A stretch of 64,000 bases of DNA from Burkholderiales bacterium 67-32 (GCA_001898625.1 MKUP01000008.1:1-64000), one strand, 5' to 3'. Positions 1 through 8,404 are shown, counted from the first letter of the stretch. A program made the numbers and translations. Notes: generated from the sequence alone by a model not told the origin.

Positions 1-42
1 AGTGCTTGAAATATGCCCCTATCGGTACGACCGGGCACATAA

Positions 43-222
43 GAAAACAGGGCACATAAGGTCCACAACCATCCGTCAGGTGTGGAAGAGGCGAGCACGG
101 CGGACATACGGTTCACACAGCTCATCAGGAACGCGCTTGCGCTGATCGATGTGCGTCTGGTGGACCATCTCATCGTCGCGGGCGCCAGGGTCATCTCGAT
201 GGCTGAAGCCGGGCTGATCTGA
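43..222 (+). pseudogene. radC 3' fragment (JAB domain C-terminus)
   Basis: From position 61 the frame reads VHNHPSG followed by a RadC-like tail (…LALIDVRLVDHLIVAGARVISMAE…) to a TGA at 220-222. HNHPSG is the metal-binding JAMM/JAB signature of RadC-family proteins. An in-frame TAA at 40-42 lies only 18 bases before the motif, and no RadC-like sequence precedes it in any frame, so the N-terminal two thirds is missing. RadC-type genes are common near parB in Tn4371-like elements. This is a decayed copy without a start codon. Confidence 0.65.
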
Positions 223-567
223 CCGGCGCAGGCGAGCCTGGCTCGCCTGTTCATCTGTTCGCTGCGCCGGTTGCGAAGACGATCCGGCGTAGCGGCTTTT
301 CCTTCGTCAGCTTGCCGACGGTGGGCAAACCAGCAGCTAGCCGGCTACGCCGGAAGACAACGGCAGGTCGTGGCACTCCGGCGTCCAAGGACGAATCCCC
401 CTGGTGGACGCCTGCGCGCGCCTGGCGGCGCTTGCCTGGCATGTCCGGGGCGCTTCTTCCGTCAAGGGCCGCGGCCGGCCCCCGTGTCCTCGCCTGCGGC
501 TGCGGGCCGCGCCAGGGCGGGCCGCTTCCTCCCTTGACGGCGCACCCCTGCCATGCCGCGTGGTGGG
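223..567. other. intergenic region upstream of parB, no gene seen
   Basis: GC-rich stretch between the radC remnant and parB. Several open frames cross it only because stop codons are rare at this composition. None has a ribosome binding site or a recognisable product. The parB leader hairpin follows at 568-606. Confidence 0.5.
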
Positions 568-606
568 CATGGGCACGAAGGGCCACCCCGGCCCTTCGTG
601 CCCATG
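568..606 (+). promoter_or_regulatory. 17-bp perfect stem-loop in the parB leader
   Basis: CATGGGCACGAAGGGCC at 568-584 is perfectly repeated in inverse at 590-606, with the loop ACCCC. It ends about 40 bases before the parB start codon. There is no T-run after it, so it is not a typical intrinsic terminator. An RNA structure controlling parB expression, or a protein-binding palindrome, is inferred. Confidence 0.5.
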
Positions 607-647
607 TGGGGATTCACCCGCTGGGCATCCTCTCAAGGAGTCCCATC

Positions 648-2642
648 ATGAACACCACAACCGTTGTAGAAACCCAGGCCGTGCAGGTGGCCGAACAGAC
701 CCAGGCCGTGATCGACAAGGCGCAGGTTGCGGCCCAGGAGGCGGCGGGCACCAGCCCGGCCGCGCAGGACACGCCGGCCGCCGAACTGCGCTTCATCGCA
801 CTGTCCCGGCTGCGCCTGTCCCGGCGCGATGTGCGCAAGACCGCCGTCCCGGTCGATGCCCTGGCCGAAAGCATCGCCCGCGTCGGGCTGCTGCAAAACC
901 TGATAGTCGTGCCGGTGCTGGGGCAGGACGACCTGTTCGAAGTCGTCGCAGGCGGACGGCGCTGGGCCGCACTGCGGCTGCTGGCCAAGCACAAGCGCAT
1001 CGCCCGCGACCAGACCATTCCATGCCTCGTCGTGCCCGACGACAGCGCCGTCACCGTGAGCCTGACCGAGAACGTGCAGCGCCAGGACATGCACCCGGCC
1101 GATCAGTTCGAAGCGTTCCTGGCCCTGGTCAACGAGGGGCGGCCGGTTGAAGACATTGCGGCCGATTTCGGCGTGACGCCGCTGGTCGTGCAGCGCCGCC
1201 TGCGGCTGGCGCGCGTGTCGCCGCGCCTGCTGGCCGACTACCGCCAGGGCGGCGTGACGCTGGAACAGCTAATGGCACTCACGCTCACCGACGACCATGC
1301 AGCCCAGGAAGCCGCGTTCTACGATGCGCCCGCCCACGAGCGCGAGCCCTATGCGCTGCGCCGCCGCCTCACGCAGCGCGACGTGGATGCGACCCGCAGT
1401 CCGCTGGCCCGCTTCGTCGGCGTGGACGCCTACACCGCCGCCGGGGGCGGCATCCGCCGCGACCTGTTCGCCCAGGACGAAGGGGTCTACCTGACCGACG
1501 CCGACCTGCTGGCCCGCTTGTCAACGGGCAAGCTGGCGGTCATGGCCGCCGGTGTGCGCGCCGAGGGGTGGAAGTGGGTCGAGGCGGCACCCGTCTTCGG
1601 CTACGCCGAACTGGCCGGGTTTCGCCGTGCCCCACAGGTGCAGCGCGAACCGACCGCTCGGCAGGCCAAGCAGATCGCCAGGCTGCGCGCCCGGCAGGCC
1701 GAGATCGAGGAAGCCCTGCACGCTGCCGAGGAAGCCGAGGACGAGGACGCCGCCGCGCCGCTCTACGAGGAAGGTGAGCGCGTTTGCGAAGCCCTGGACA
1801 CGCTCTATACCGGCCTGCTGGCCTACGCGCCTGAGACGCTGGCGGTTGCCGGCGCGGTCGTCACGCTCGACCGCGAAGGGGCGGTCGTCGTGCATCGCGG
1901 GCTGATGCGTCCCGAGGACGCGAAGGACGCCACCCAGGCAGCGCAGCCGGGGGACGGTACGAACGCCACCGACGGGGACGGCGCGAACAGCCCGGATGCG
2001 CCGCCGCAGGCCACGCCCGCCAAGACCCTTTCGGACCGGCTGGTCCGCAACCTGAGCGCGCACCGCACGGCCGCTCTGCAGGCCGAGGTGGCAGGCAAGC
2101 CTGACGTGGCCCTGGCCGTGCTGGTGCATCGGCTGGCGCTGGACGTGTTCTACGGCGGCAGCGACAGCCTGATGCAAATCCACGTTCATCCCCAGGACGG
2201 CCTGCGCCAGTACGCGCATGAACTGGCCGCAAGCAAGGCAACGGCCGAGTTCGATGCGCTGCGCACGGCATGGCGCGAACGGCTGCCCGTCGATGACGCA
2301 GAACTGTTCGACGCCTTGCGCCAGATGAAGCGGGCCGACTTGCTGGCGCTGCTGGCCGTGTGCGTGGCCGGCACGGTGGATGCCGTGACGCGCGACGAGC
2401 ACGATACCCGCGCCGATGCGCTGGCGCGGGCCGTCAAGCTGGACATGAGCGCCTATTGGCAGCCCACGGCCGAGGCGTATTTCAACCACGTCCCGAAAGC
2501 CCACATCCTGGCCGCGTTCAAGGCGTTCAAGCCGGGGGAAATCAGCCGGGTAGCAGGCTATCAGAAGGCGGTCATGGCAGCGGAAGCCGGCCAGCACGCC
2601 ACGGCTGCCAAGTGGCTGCCCGCCATGCTGTGCGCCGCATGA
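648..2642 (+). CDS. parB: ParB/RepB/Spo0J-family partition protein (664 aa)
   Basis: The protein has a typical ParB N-terminal nuclease-like domain at about residues 45-150. It includes a GGRRWAAL segment in place of the usual GERR box and the segment TENVQRQDMHPADQFEAF. A helix-turn-helix follows (VEDIAADFGVTPLVVQRRLRLA). At over 660 aa it is much longer than chromosomal ParB, with a C-terminal half of unknown role; this long form is usual in Tn4371-like ICEs. The start at 648 is chosen over the upstream open frame because AAGGAG lies at 635-640. A strong terminator follows at 2693. It probably partitions or stabilises the excised element together with the ParA encoded at 8677. Confidence 0.9.
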   Translation: MNTTTVVETQAVQVAEQTQAVIDKAQVAAQEAAGTSPAAQDTPAAELRFIALSRLRLSRRDVRKTAVPVDALAESIARVGLLQNLIVVPVLGQDDLFEVVAGGRRWAALRLLAKHKRIARDQTIPCLVVPDDSAVTVSLTENVQRQDMHPADQFEAFLALVNEGRPVEDIAADFGVTPLVVQRRLRLARVSPRLLADYRQGGVTLEQLMALTLTDDHAAQEAAFYDAPAHEREPYALRRRLTQRDVDATRSPLARFVGVDAYTAAGGGIRRDLFAQDEGVYLTDADLLARLSTGKLAVMAAGVRAEGWKWVEAAPVFGYAELAGFRRAPQVQREPTARQAKQIARLRARQAEIEEALHAAEEAEDEDAAAPLYEEGERVCEALDTLYTGLLAYAPETLAVAGAVVTLDREGAVVVHRGLMRPEDAKDATQAAQPGDGTNATDGDGANSPDAPPQATPAKTLSDRLVRNLSAHRTAALQAEVAGKPDVALAVLVHRLALDVFYGGSDSLMQIHVHPQDGLRQYAHELAASKATAEFDALRTAWRERLPVDDAELFDALRQMKRADLLALLAVCVAGTVDAVTRDEHDTRADALARAVKLDMSAYWQPTAEAYFNHVPKAHILAAFKAFKPGEISRVAGYQKAVMAAEAGQHATAAKWLPAMLCAA

Positions 2643-2692
2643 TCGGCCGATGACCCGGGCGGCGGGCTCGCCCGCTGCCTGGGGCGCTGCTG

Positions 2693-2736
2693 CGCCCGCC
2701 GTTCCTGCCGATGCTGGCAGGAACGGCGGGCGTTTT
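2693..2736 (+). terminator. rho-independent terminator after parB
   Basis: CGCCCGCCGTTCCTGCC (2693-2709) pairs perfectly with 2716-2732 across the six-base loop GATGCT, and TTTT follows at 2733-2736. It lies 50 bases past the parB stop codon. Confidence 0.8.
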
Positions 2737-3470
2737 GCGTGCCCATCGAGGGCCGTGCAAAACGGGTCGCCGCGTCCCGGTTGTGCCCGGGACGCGGCGG
2801 CCAACGTCCACGCCAGGCCGCCGTCCTGGTGGCCCATCGAGCGCCGCAGGCGGCGGGTCACGCCGCACCGCTGCGGGCCGCCGGGGTGCCGGCAGATTGG
2901 CGCCCGTCCAGCAGGCCGGGCGGATACGCATCTACGCCTGGATGCGACCGGGCCGGTTGTGCCCGATGCCGCCATCGCCCACCCTGGCGAGGTGAGCGTG
3001 CCGGTTGCGGCACGCCGCGCCCGAACCGGGCGGCGGGCGGACCGTTCACCACGCCGCGCCGATCCTGCCCACCTGGAGGCACCGGGGCTTTGTCGCCTTC
3101 CCGCCCGGCCGGAATCTTCGACATGTCCACGTCAGCGAACCGCATCACCCGCCATGTCACCACGGTGCAGGGTCTTGCCAGGATGCTTCCCGGGCAACGT
3201 CCTCACCCGATCGCACGGCCTTGTTTATGTGAATCCTGGCTGCGGCACGGCGGCCCGGGGGGCCACCTCGGGCTTCATCGGCGCAACCGTCCGGCGCAAC
3301 GATTTTCCCCTGCGCGTGCCGCGCATTCCTCGCGGGACAAAATCGCCGCGTCTCCCGGTCGTCCACTGCGTTTCCGCCCCTGCGGGGTGCGCCGCGCCCG
3401 GTCCTCGCCTGACCGGATCACACAAGGACGCGCAATCGGGCGCGGACTTGAACCCTCAAGGAGAATCATC
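2737..3470. other. long intergenic region between parB and the DUF736 gene
   Basis: About 730 GC-rich bases without a credible gene. Open frames here have no ribosome binding sites and no recognisable motifs. One item stands out: TACGCATC-TACGCCTG at 2925-2940, two octamers like those of the phased tract at 4336-4519. The DUF736 ribosome binding site (CAAGGAG) is at 3457-3463. Confidence 0.5.
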
Positions 3471-3779
3471 ATGGCCAACATCGGCACCTTCACCGCGCAA
3501 GACAACGGCTACAGCGGCACGGTCCGCACCCTGACGCTGAACGTCAAGGTCAAGATCGTTCCGTCCGACCGGGAAGGCGACAAGGCCCCGGACTTCCGCA
3601 TCCTGGCGGGCAACTTCGAAATCGGCGCGGCGTGGAAGAAGGTCTCCAACAACGACCGACCCTATCTGTCGGTCACGCTCGACGATCCGAGTTTCCCGGC
3701 CACGATCTACGCCAGGCTGATCGAGAACGAATCGGGCAGCCACGACCTGATCTGGTCGCGTCCCACCAAGGCGCGCTGA
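3471..3779 (+). CDS. DUF736 family protein (102 aa)
   Basis: A small soluble protein with the DUF736 signature: an N-terminal IGTFTAQDNGYSGTVRTL stretch and a C-terminal …LIWSRP ending. DUF736 genes are almost always found on conjugative plasmids and ICEs of Proteobacteria beside parB and DUF2958-type genes. Their biochemical role is unknown. The start at 3471 is set by CAAGGAG eight bases upstream. A longer in-frame extension exists but has no start signal. Confidence 0.85.
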   Translation: MANIGTFTAQDNGYSGTVRTLTLNVKVKIVPSDREGDKAPDFRILAGNFEIGAAWKKVSNNDRPYLSVTLDDPSFPATIYARLIENESGSHDLIWSRPTKAR

Positions 3780-3979
3780 TGCTCACCCGCCCGGCCCGCC
3801 GGGCGGACGCCGGCCCCGGCTTCGCCGTGGCCGGCATCTTCATGCGGACAGCGTGCCGCGTGCAGGCCAACGCCCGGCCTTCGCTTGGTCCGATTCGTCC
3901 GGCGTGCGTAGTTCCACGTCTGTCCTCACGCCGGCAGGGCCGGGACAATGGCGAACCTGACTTCCACCCGTGAGAAGGC

Positions 3980-4198
3980 ATGATGGACGAGCTGCGCGTG
4001 GCCTTGTTGAAGAACTGGCGTGCCCTGGGGTTTCGCTATCCGGTCTATGGTGTGCTCGATGCCGAGGAGCTTGCCCTGGACGCGCGGGCGACGCTGGTGC
4101 TCGATAGCGGTCATCATTGCATCGTGCAGGTCGAGGACGTGCTGCTATTACCTGGGATCGACGTTCACGACCTGGTTCCTGCCAGGTTCGATAGCTGA
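3980..4198 (+). CDS. small hypothetical protein (72 aa)
   Basis: Begins MMDELRVALLKNWRALGFRYPVYGVLDAEEL and is acidic towards the end (…LLPGIDVHDLVPARFDS). No signal peptide or membrane segment is visible. A GAGAAGG-like ribosome binding site stands directly before the ATG-ATG pair at 3980/3983. I do not recognise the family. Its position in the parB-to-repA block and a plausible start make a real gene likely, but it could be chance. Confidence 0.5.
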   Translation: MMDELRVALLKNWRALGFRYPVYGVLDAEELALDARATLVLDSGHHCIVQVEDVLLLPGIDVHDLVPARFDS

Positions 4199-4335
4199 TC
4201 CGGGCGTCCCCCGGCGCTGGCCGGGTCGCGCTGGCGTGCTGCGCATCGAGCCGGCGGCGGCGTCTCGACCTGCCGGCTTTCATCGCTGACGCGAATCCAA
4301 TCCCTTTGCCATCTGCCGAAGCCATGTCAGCGGGC

Positions 4336-4519
4336 CGTGGATTTACGTATCGACGTGTCCGCACATTTACGTGTCTACGACTTTACGGTTCGACGCCATG
4401 CCGCTTCGGCGGAACTACGGCTTCGCACAGAAACGACTTTGCGGCGTTTAGGCTTTCAGGTTCCGCGCAGATACGGATCTACGCATAGGGGCATGTACGG
4501 CTTTGCGGGTTCGCTTCTG
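4336..4519. repeat. degenerate tandem tract with an 8-bp period (about 23 octamers)
   Basis: Read in steps of eight from 4336, the units include TACGTATC, GACGTGTC, TACGTGTC, TACGACTT, TACGGTTC, TACGGCTT (twice), AACGACTT, TACGGATC and TACGCATA. CG falls at positions 3-4 of most units, and TT or TC at positions 7-8. Better-conserved 14-base copies start at 4342, 4366, 4382, 4414, 4470 and 4494, and all spacings are multiples of 8. Two matching units occur at 2925-2940. The tract lies between convergent genes and encodes nothing convincing. A protein-binding array (partition, replication or regulation) is possible. Confidence 0.7.
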
Positions 4520-4523
4520 GCTT

Positions 4524-4754
4524 TCATTCCGGCCAGTATCGGGTCGCCAGCACCACGACGCCAACGACGATCAGTAGGCCAAGCACGGCGATCAGTTCCG
4601 CCTCCATGTAGTCCAGGTCACGCTTCATTTTGCGTACGCTCGGATAATGCCCCAGCGTCAGGAGGTTGAGCACCAGCCAGCCGGGCCAGAAGAACACGGC
4701 CACGAATGCCAATTGCCGCAACACGAAGCCGAGGAATCCCAGGACGTGTTCCAC
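4524..4754 (-). CDS. small membrane protein, two transmembrane segments (76 aa)
   Basis: Two hydrophobic stretches are clear: about residues 5-34 (LGFLGFVLRQLAFVAVFFWPGW…) and about 53-71 (LIAVLGLLIVVGVVVLATRYW). A short charged segment rich in Lys and Arg joins them, so the middle probably faces the cytoplasm. The start codon is GTG at 4752-4754. It follows the NUDIX gene at close spacing on the same strand, suggesting a shared transcript with the XRE regulator further upstream. Function unknown. Confidence 0.55.
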   Translation of the reverse strand: MEHVLGFLGFVLRQLAFVAVFFWPGWLVLNLLTLGHYPSVRKMKRDLDYMEAELIAVLGLLIVVGVVVLATRYWPE

Positions 4755-4764
4755 GTTCCGCTCG

Positions 4765-5226
4765 CTACCGCGCTGCGGGAGTTATCCCCGCATCGGCCAG
4801 GATGGCCGGAATGTCGTCGGGAAAAACGGCCTCGCCGGTGCTGCGCAGTTCATCCAGCGTCCACCAGCGATGCTCGGTCATGACGTCGCGCTCCAGCTCG
4901 GTCCAGCCGTCTTTGGATAGGGGCTGTTCCTCGACCCGCATCAGAAAGAACCGTTCGTCGGCACGCACGTAAGAGCCATCCGGCATCTGCATCTCGAACG
5001 CGCGCTGCGCGATCGGTGCGCCGATGTCGTCGACCGTGAAGCCGGTTTCTTCGCGCAGTTCCCGCCGCGCGGCGGCCTCGAAGTCTTCGCCTTCATCGAC
5101 CGCGCCGCCGGGCGTAGCCCAGAAATCGCGGCCGGCCAGCGGCCCGCGCCGATGCACGAACCGGAACAGCAGCACGCGGTGGGCGGCATCGACGATGAGC
5201 AGGCGGGAGGACGGGCGGGTACGCAT
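4765..5226 (-). CDS. NUDIX hydrolase (153 aa)
   Basis: Carries a complete Nudix box, G-x5-E-x7-REL-x-EE-x-G (GGAVDEGEDF…RELREETGF), within a protein of usual family length. It should hydrolyse a nucleoside diphosphate linked to another group; the substrate cannot be read from the sequence. The start MRTRPSS at 5226 is preferred; an extension to 5271 is open but has little support. It is in line with the XRE gene upstream and the small membrane protein downstream, all leftwards. Such housecleaning enzymes are frequent passengers of ICEs. Confidence 0.85.
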   Translation of the reverse strand: MRTRPSSRLLIVDAAHRVLLFRFVHRRGPLAGRDFWATPGGAVDEGEDFEAAARRELREETGFTVDDIGAPIAQRAFEMQMPDGSYVRADERFFLMRVEEQPLSKDGWTELERDVMTEHRWWTLDELRSTGEAVFPDDIPAILADAGITPAAR

Positions 5227-5283
5227 GGACAGAATCCTTGGGGGCATTCTAGCCGCCTGGCATTTCGACACCTGCCTGGACCG

Positions 5284-5571
5284 TCAGAGGTCGACCTTGG
5301 ACAGAATGGTCTCCAGCTCCCGGCGCACCTGCGCCAGAACATGATCGGCCTGGCGCGCATTGCCGGCATAGGCCAGCGTCAGCAGCGTGACGGGGTGGAC
5401 CTGCATGACCTCGCACAGCTCGGCCAGCTTGTCGAGCGTGGGATTCTTCAGCCCGCGCTCCAGGCTGCTCAGGTACGTGCGGCTCGACACGTCCGAGAAA
5501 TCCTCCTGGCTCAGTCCGCGCGCCTTGCGCGCCTTCCGGAGCGCGCCCGCCAAGTTGTGTTCGGTCGCCAT
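5284..5571 (-). CDS. XRE-family transcriptional regulator (95 aa)
   Basis: A Cro/C1-type helix-turn-helix fills residues 8-62 (LRKARKARGLSQEDFSDVSSRTYLSSLERGLKNPTLDKL…). A short C-terminal helix follows. No extra domain is present. A perfect inverted repeat at 5609-5633, about 40 bases before its start, is the likely operator and suggests autoregulation and control of the divergent DUF2958 gene. The same nine-base half-site occurs upstream of the integrase gene, so it may also govern excision (inference). Confidence 0.9.
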   Translation of the reverse strand: MATEHNLAGALRKARKARGLSQEDFSDVSSRTYLSSLERGLKNPTLDKLAELCEVMQVHPVTLLTLAYAGNARQADHVLAQVRRELETILSKVDL

Positions 5572-5607
5572 CCCGTCTGCCCAAAAAACAGGATGACAGC
5601 CGATTGC

Positions 5608-5633
5608 ACCCTATAGGACTACAATCTATAGGG
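5608..5633. promoter_or_regulatory. palindromic operator upstream of the XRE gene
   Basis: CCCTATAG at 5609-5616 and CTATAGGG at 5626-5633 form a perfect inverted repeat with a nine-base spacer. It lies between the leftward XRE gene and the rightward DUF2958 gene. Half-site spacing fits a dimer of a small HTH repressor. Confidence 0.6.
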
Positions 5634-5814
5634 CTCATTTTAGGCCCGGACCGTCAATCCGGCTCCACGGATCGACGTTCTTACGCTGAGACCGGCCACG
5701 GCCGGCCCGTGCCGGCGGAGACTGCTGCCTCCTGGCTTGGCCTTGGAAGGCCGGTGTACACCCGCTATCATCGGCCGCGTGGCAACCGCTTCCGGCCGCG
5801 TTCAGGAGATCGCC

Positions 5815-6162
5815 ATGCCGCTCATCACCGCCGCGCAGCATGCCCGCCTGCTGGATCAGGGCCGGCAGCGCGCCCGCGATCCCGGCTTCGATCCGGTGCC
5901 GGTCGCCAAGGTCTACACGCCGGATGCCGGCGTGGTGTGGCTGCTGGCCTATGCCTACCCCGATGACCCGAGGCGGTTGCATGGCTTGTGCGATGCCAAT
6001 ACGGGCTTCCCGCAGCTTGCGGACATTCGCCTGGATGACCTCGAAGCCATCCGCGGCCCGCGGGGCGTGCCACTGGCTGCGGACCCCCGTTTTACGCCGA
6101 CGCGCACGCTGTCGGACTACGCCGCGCGGGCAATCGCCCACGGCGCATACGTCGAGGACTAG
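5815..6162 (+). CDS. DUF2958 family protein (115 aa)
   Basis: Matches DUF2958: PVAKVYTPDAGVVWLLAYAYPDDPRRLHGLCD near the middle, then LRGPRG-type and LSDYAARA-type segments at the end. Members are soluble proteins of unknown function found on conjugative elements. AGGAG at 5803-5807 sets the start at 5815 rather than the longer open frame from 5737. Confidence 0.85.
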   Translation: MPLITAAQHARLLDQGRQRARDPGFDPVPVAKVYTPDAGVVWLLAYAYPDDPRRLHGLCDANTGFPQLADIRLDDLEAIRGPRGVPLAADPRFTPTRTLSDYAARAIAHGAYVED

Positions 6163-6302
6163 CGCCGCTGTGCGGCGGCGCTGGCCCGGCGTCCTCTCGA
6201 ACATCCCCAGCCAGCGGCTCGCTGCCACCCACCGCTGACTGCCTGGCCCGCTCCGGCCTACCGGCCGGGGTCGGGGGTGTCTTGCTTGCACGAGAGGAAC
6301 CG

Positions 6303-7085
6303 ATGCGTGCGTCTGACGATGATGCCGCGCCCTGGGAGGCGACGGCGGCCTACCTGTATCTGCTTCAACTGGACCCCCCCGCGCTGGCGTGGGAATACCT
6401 GCGCCGCGATCCGGCCTACCGCGCCTGCTGGCGCCGGTTCGGCCGGCGGGCCGGTGCCGAGGCGGCCCGGCCCTGGGGCCTGGCCTGGCTCGCGGACCCG
6501 AACCGGGACGCGCGCGATGCGCATCCGGTCTGGGATGACTGCCTGCCTTCGCTGCTGCACCTGCGTGCAACCGGCGGCCAGACGGGCGCAGGCCTCGACC
6601 TCTGGCACATTCCCGGCCCCAAGCGCCTCATCGCGCTGCCCGACGGGTTCGCGCTGGAGGCGGGCGACGGCGCGCACGTGCTGCGCGCCCGGCTGGGCTC
6701 GGGCGTGCTCGAAGGTCAGCCGGTGTTCTGTACGGTGCCGCTCGATGCGCGCCTGCATGCGCAGGCGGCGCTGCTGGCCGCGCATGCGGCCCACCTGGCG
6801 CCACGCCGCGCGTGTCCACGGGCGCGGTATGCAGCGAGCCATCTCGTGCCGCTGGCCGCGCGGCATCATCTTCACGCCCTGCAGGCGCTCGATGGCGCGC
6901 GGGCCGGCGCTTCGCAGCGCCACATCGCGGAAGTCATCTACGGCCGCGACCGGGTGCATGCCTACTGGCACACCGACAGCGCGCTGCGTGCGCAACTGCG
7001 CCATAGCCTCGCGCGCGGCTTCGCTCTGATGCGCGGTGGCTATCGGGACTTGGCCGGGCTGCGTCCGGCCTGTACCCGCAGATAG
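6303..7085 (+). CDS. DUF2285 domain protein (260 aa)
   Basis: The N-terminal segment (AAYLYLLQLDPPALAWEYLRRDPAYRACW, residues about 13-41) is the ‘transcriptional regulator’ start seen in ICE-borne DUF6499/DUF2285 proteins. The C-terminal DUF2285 part has a HTH-like stretch (ALDGARAGASQRHIAEVIYG…). Members are thought to be regulators of element functions. The start at 6303 follows AGAGGA at 6292-6297. It is the first gene of the block leading into repA. Confidence 0.8.
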   Translation: MRASDDDAAPWEATAAYLYLLQLDPPALAWEYLRRDPAYRACWRRFGRRAGAEAARPWGLAWLADPNRDARDAHPVWDDCLPSLLHLRATGGQTGAGLDLWHIPGPKRLIALPDGFALEAGDGAHVLRARLGSGVLEGQPVFCTVPLDARLHAQAALLAAHAAHLAPRRACPRARYAASHLVPLAARHHLHALQALDGARAGASQRHIAEVIYGRDRVHAYWHTDSALRAQLRHSLARGFALMRGGYRDLAGLRPACTRR

Positions 7086-7211
7086 ACCCGCCGACAGGGA
7101 GAAAAACAAGCCCCCCTTGAATCTCTCCCTTCCGCCTTCGATACCCTCTGCCAAGACTGTCTCCAGCCGGCGGGAATTGGCCCGCCAGCGCATCGCACTG
7201 CTGGAGGCATC

Positions 7212-7499
7212 ATGGCCACGTCCCCCGTTTCCCTGTCCGCCCCATCCGCGCCCGCGCACGCTGTCGTCGCGGCGTCCGCCCGCGCGCCGCGCTACCTGAC
7301 CAATGACGAGGCCGCCGACTATCTGCGATTGTCTCCGCGCACGCTGGAAAAACAGCGCGTTCAGGGGGGCGGGCCGCAGTTCAGAAAGTTCGGCCGGCGC
7401 GTGCGCTACGCCATCTCGGATCTCGACGCTTGGGCCGACGAGCATAGTTATTCCATGACCTCCGACCCCGAATACCTGGACCGCCGCGCCGGCCGCTGA
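7212..7499 (+). CDS. AlpA/MerR-type helix-turn-helix DNA-binding protein (95 aa)
   Basis: After an Ala-rich N-terminus of about 25 residues comes an excisionase-like HTH (RYLTNDEAADYLRLSPRTLEKQRVQGGGPQFRKFGRRVRYAISDLDAW), the form known from AlpA and many ICE excisionases. CTGGAGGC lies just upstream. Directly followed by repA with a 26-base gap. It could be a recombination directionality factor for the integrase or a regulator of repA; the sequence alone does not decide. Confidence 0.85.
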   Translation: MATSPVSLSAPSAPAHAVVAASARAPRYLTNDEAADYLRLSPRTLEKQRVQGGGPQFRKFGRRVRYAISDLDAWADEHSYSMTSDPEYLDRRAGR

Positions 7500-7525
7500 C
7501 GGCCTGGCGCATCCGGGGAACGGTC

Positions 7526-8374
7526 ATGGCCAAGCGGCGAACCTCCGCCGGCGAGCGCGAACAGCTTGCGCTGTTCCAGGCGCTGCCCGGCGACATGCGA
7601 CCGCGCGACGCGCGCGATCTCATGTCGTATCCCTTTTTCTCGCTGGCCAAGCAGAAGCGCATCGCCCCCATCGACTTCGAGGCCGGGCCGGTGCGCATCC
7701 GGGTCGAGGGCGTGCCCGAGCACGGCATCGCCACCATTTGGGACGCCGACCTCATGATCTGGGCCGCCAGCCAGCTTGTCGCTGCCCGTGACCGTGGGCT
7801 GGCGACCTCGCGGTTGATGGCCGCCACGCCGCACGAAATCCTGACCTACACCGGCCGCGGCACCGCTCAGGATGACTACCGCCGCCTGCGCGCCGCGCTG
7901 GACCGTCTGCAATCGACGACCGTGGCGACCTCGCTGCGCCAAGCCCATAGCCAGCGATTGCATCGGTTTTCGTGGGTCAACGAGTGGAAGGAAATCGTGC
8001 GGCCCGGCGGCCGCTCGGCCGGCCTCGAATTGATCCTGCCCGATTGGTTCTACAGCGGCGTGATGTCCGATGCCTTGGTGCTGGGCATCGACCCGCGCTA
8101 TTTCGCCCTCACGGGCGGCATCGAACGATGGCTCTACCGGCTGGTTCGCCGCCACGGCGGCACGCAGCGGATGGGTTGGGGATTCGAGCTGCGTCACCTG
8201 TACGCCAAGTCCGGTAGCCAAGCCCGTTATTCGGACTTCGCGCTGGACGTGCGGCGGCTCGCGCAGCGCCAGGCGCTGCTTGGCTATCGCCTGCGCGTGG
8301 CCCATGCCGGTGGCGTCGAACAGCTGTTTTTCTACCGCCAGTCGCATCGGCCATCTGACACGCCTGCGCCCTGA
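7526..8374 (+). CDS. repA: RepA-type replication initiator (282 aa)
   Basis: Belongs to the ‘replication initiator protein A’ family: MSYPFFSLAKQKRIAPIDF near the N-terminus, IWDADLMIWAASQ, then a central TPHEILTYTGRGT segment and a winged-helix-like C-terminal half. Length is typical for the ICE/IncP-related group. It should bind the iterons that begin 75 bases after its stop codon and open the origin. Co-directional with the AlpA-like gene before and parA after it. Confidence 0.9.
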   Translation: MAKRRTSAGEREQLALFQALPGDMRPRDARDLMSYPFFSLAKQKRIAPIDFEAGPVRIRVEGVPEHGIATIWDADLMIWAASQLVAARDRGLATSRLMAATPHEILTYTGRGTAQDDYRRLRAALDRLQSTTVATSLRQAHSQRLHRFSWVNEWKEIVRPGGRSAGLELILPDWFYSGVMSDALVLGIDPRYFALTGGIERWLYRLVRRHGGTQRMGWGFELRHLYAKSGSQARYSDFALDVRRLAQRQALLGYRLRVAHAGGVEQLFFYRQSHRPSDTPAP

Positions 8375-8404
8375 TGGCGCACACAGAGAGAGGGGTAAAC
8401 CCAA

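Noticed and set aside
1521-2975. 484-aa minus-strand open frame
   Set aside because: It is antisense to parB and crosses the parB terminator.
2739-3779. 346-aa open frame containing the DUF736 gene
   Set aside because: Only the last 102 codons have a ribosome site and family match; the rest is GC-rich read-through.
4336-4519. CRISPR array
   Set aside because: The period is 8 bases, there are no spacers, and no cas gene is near.
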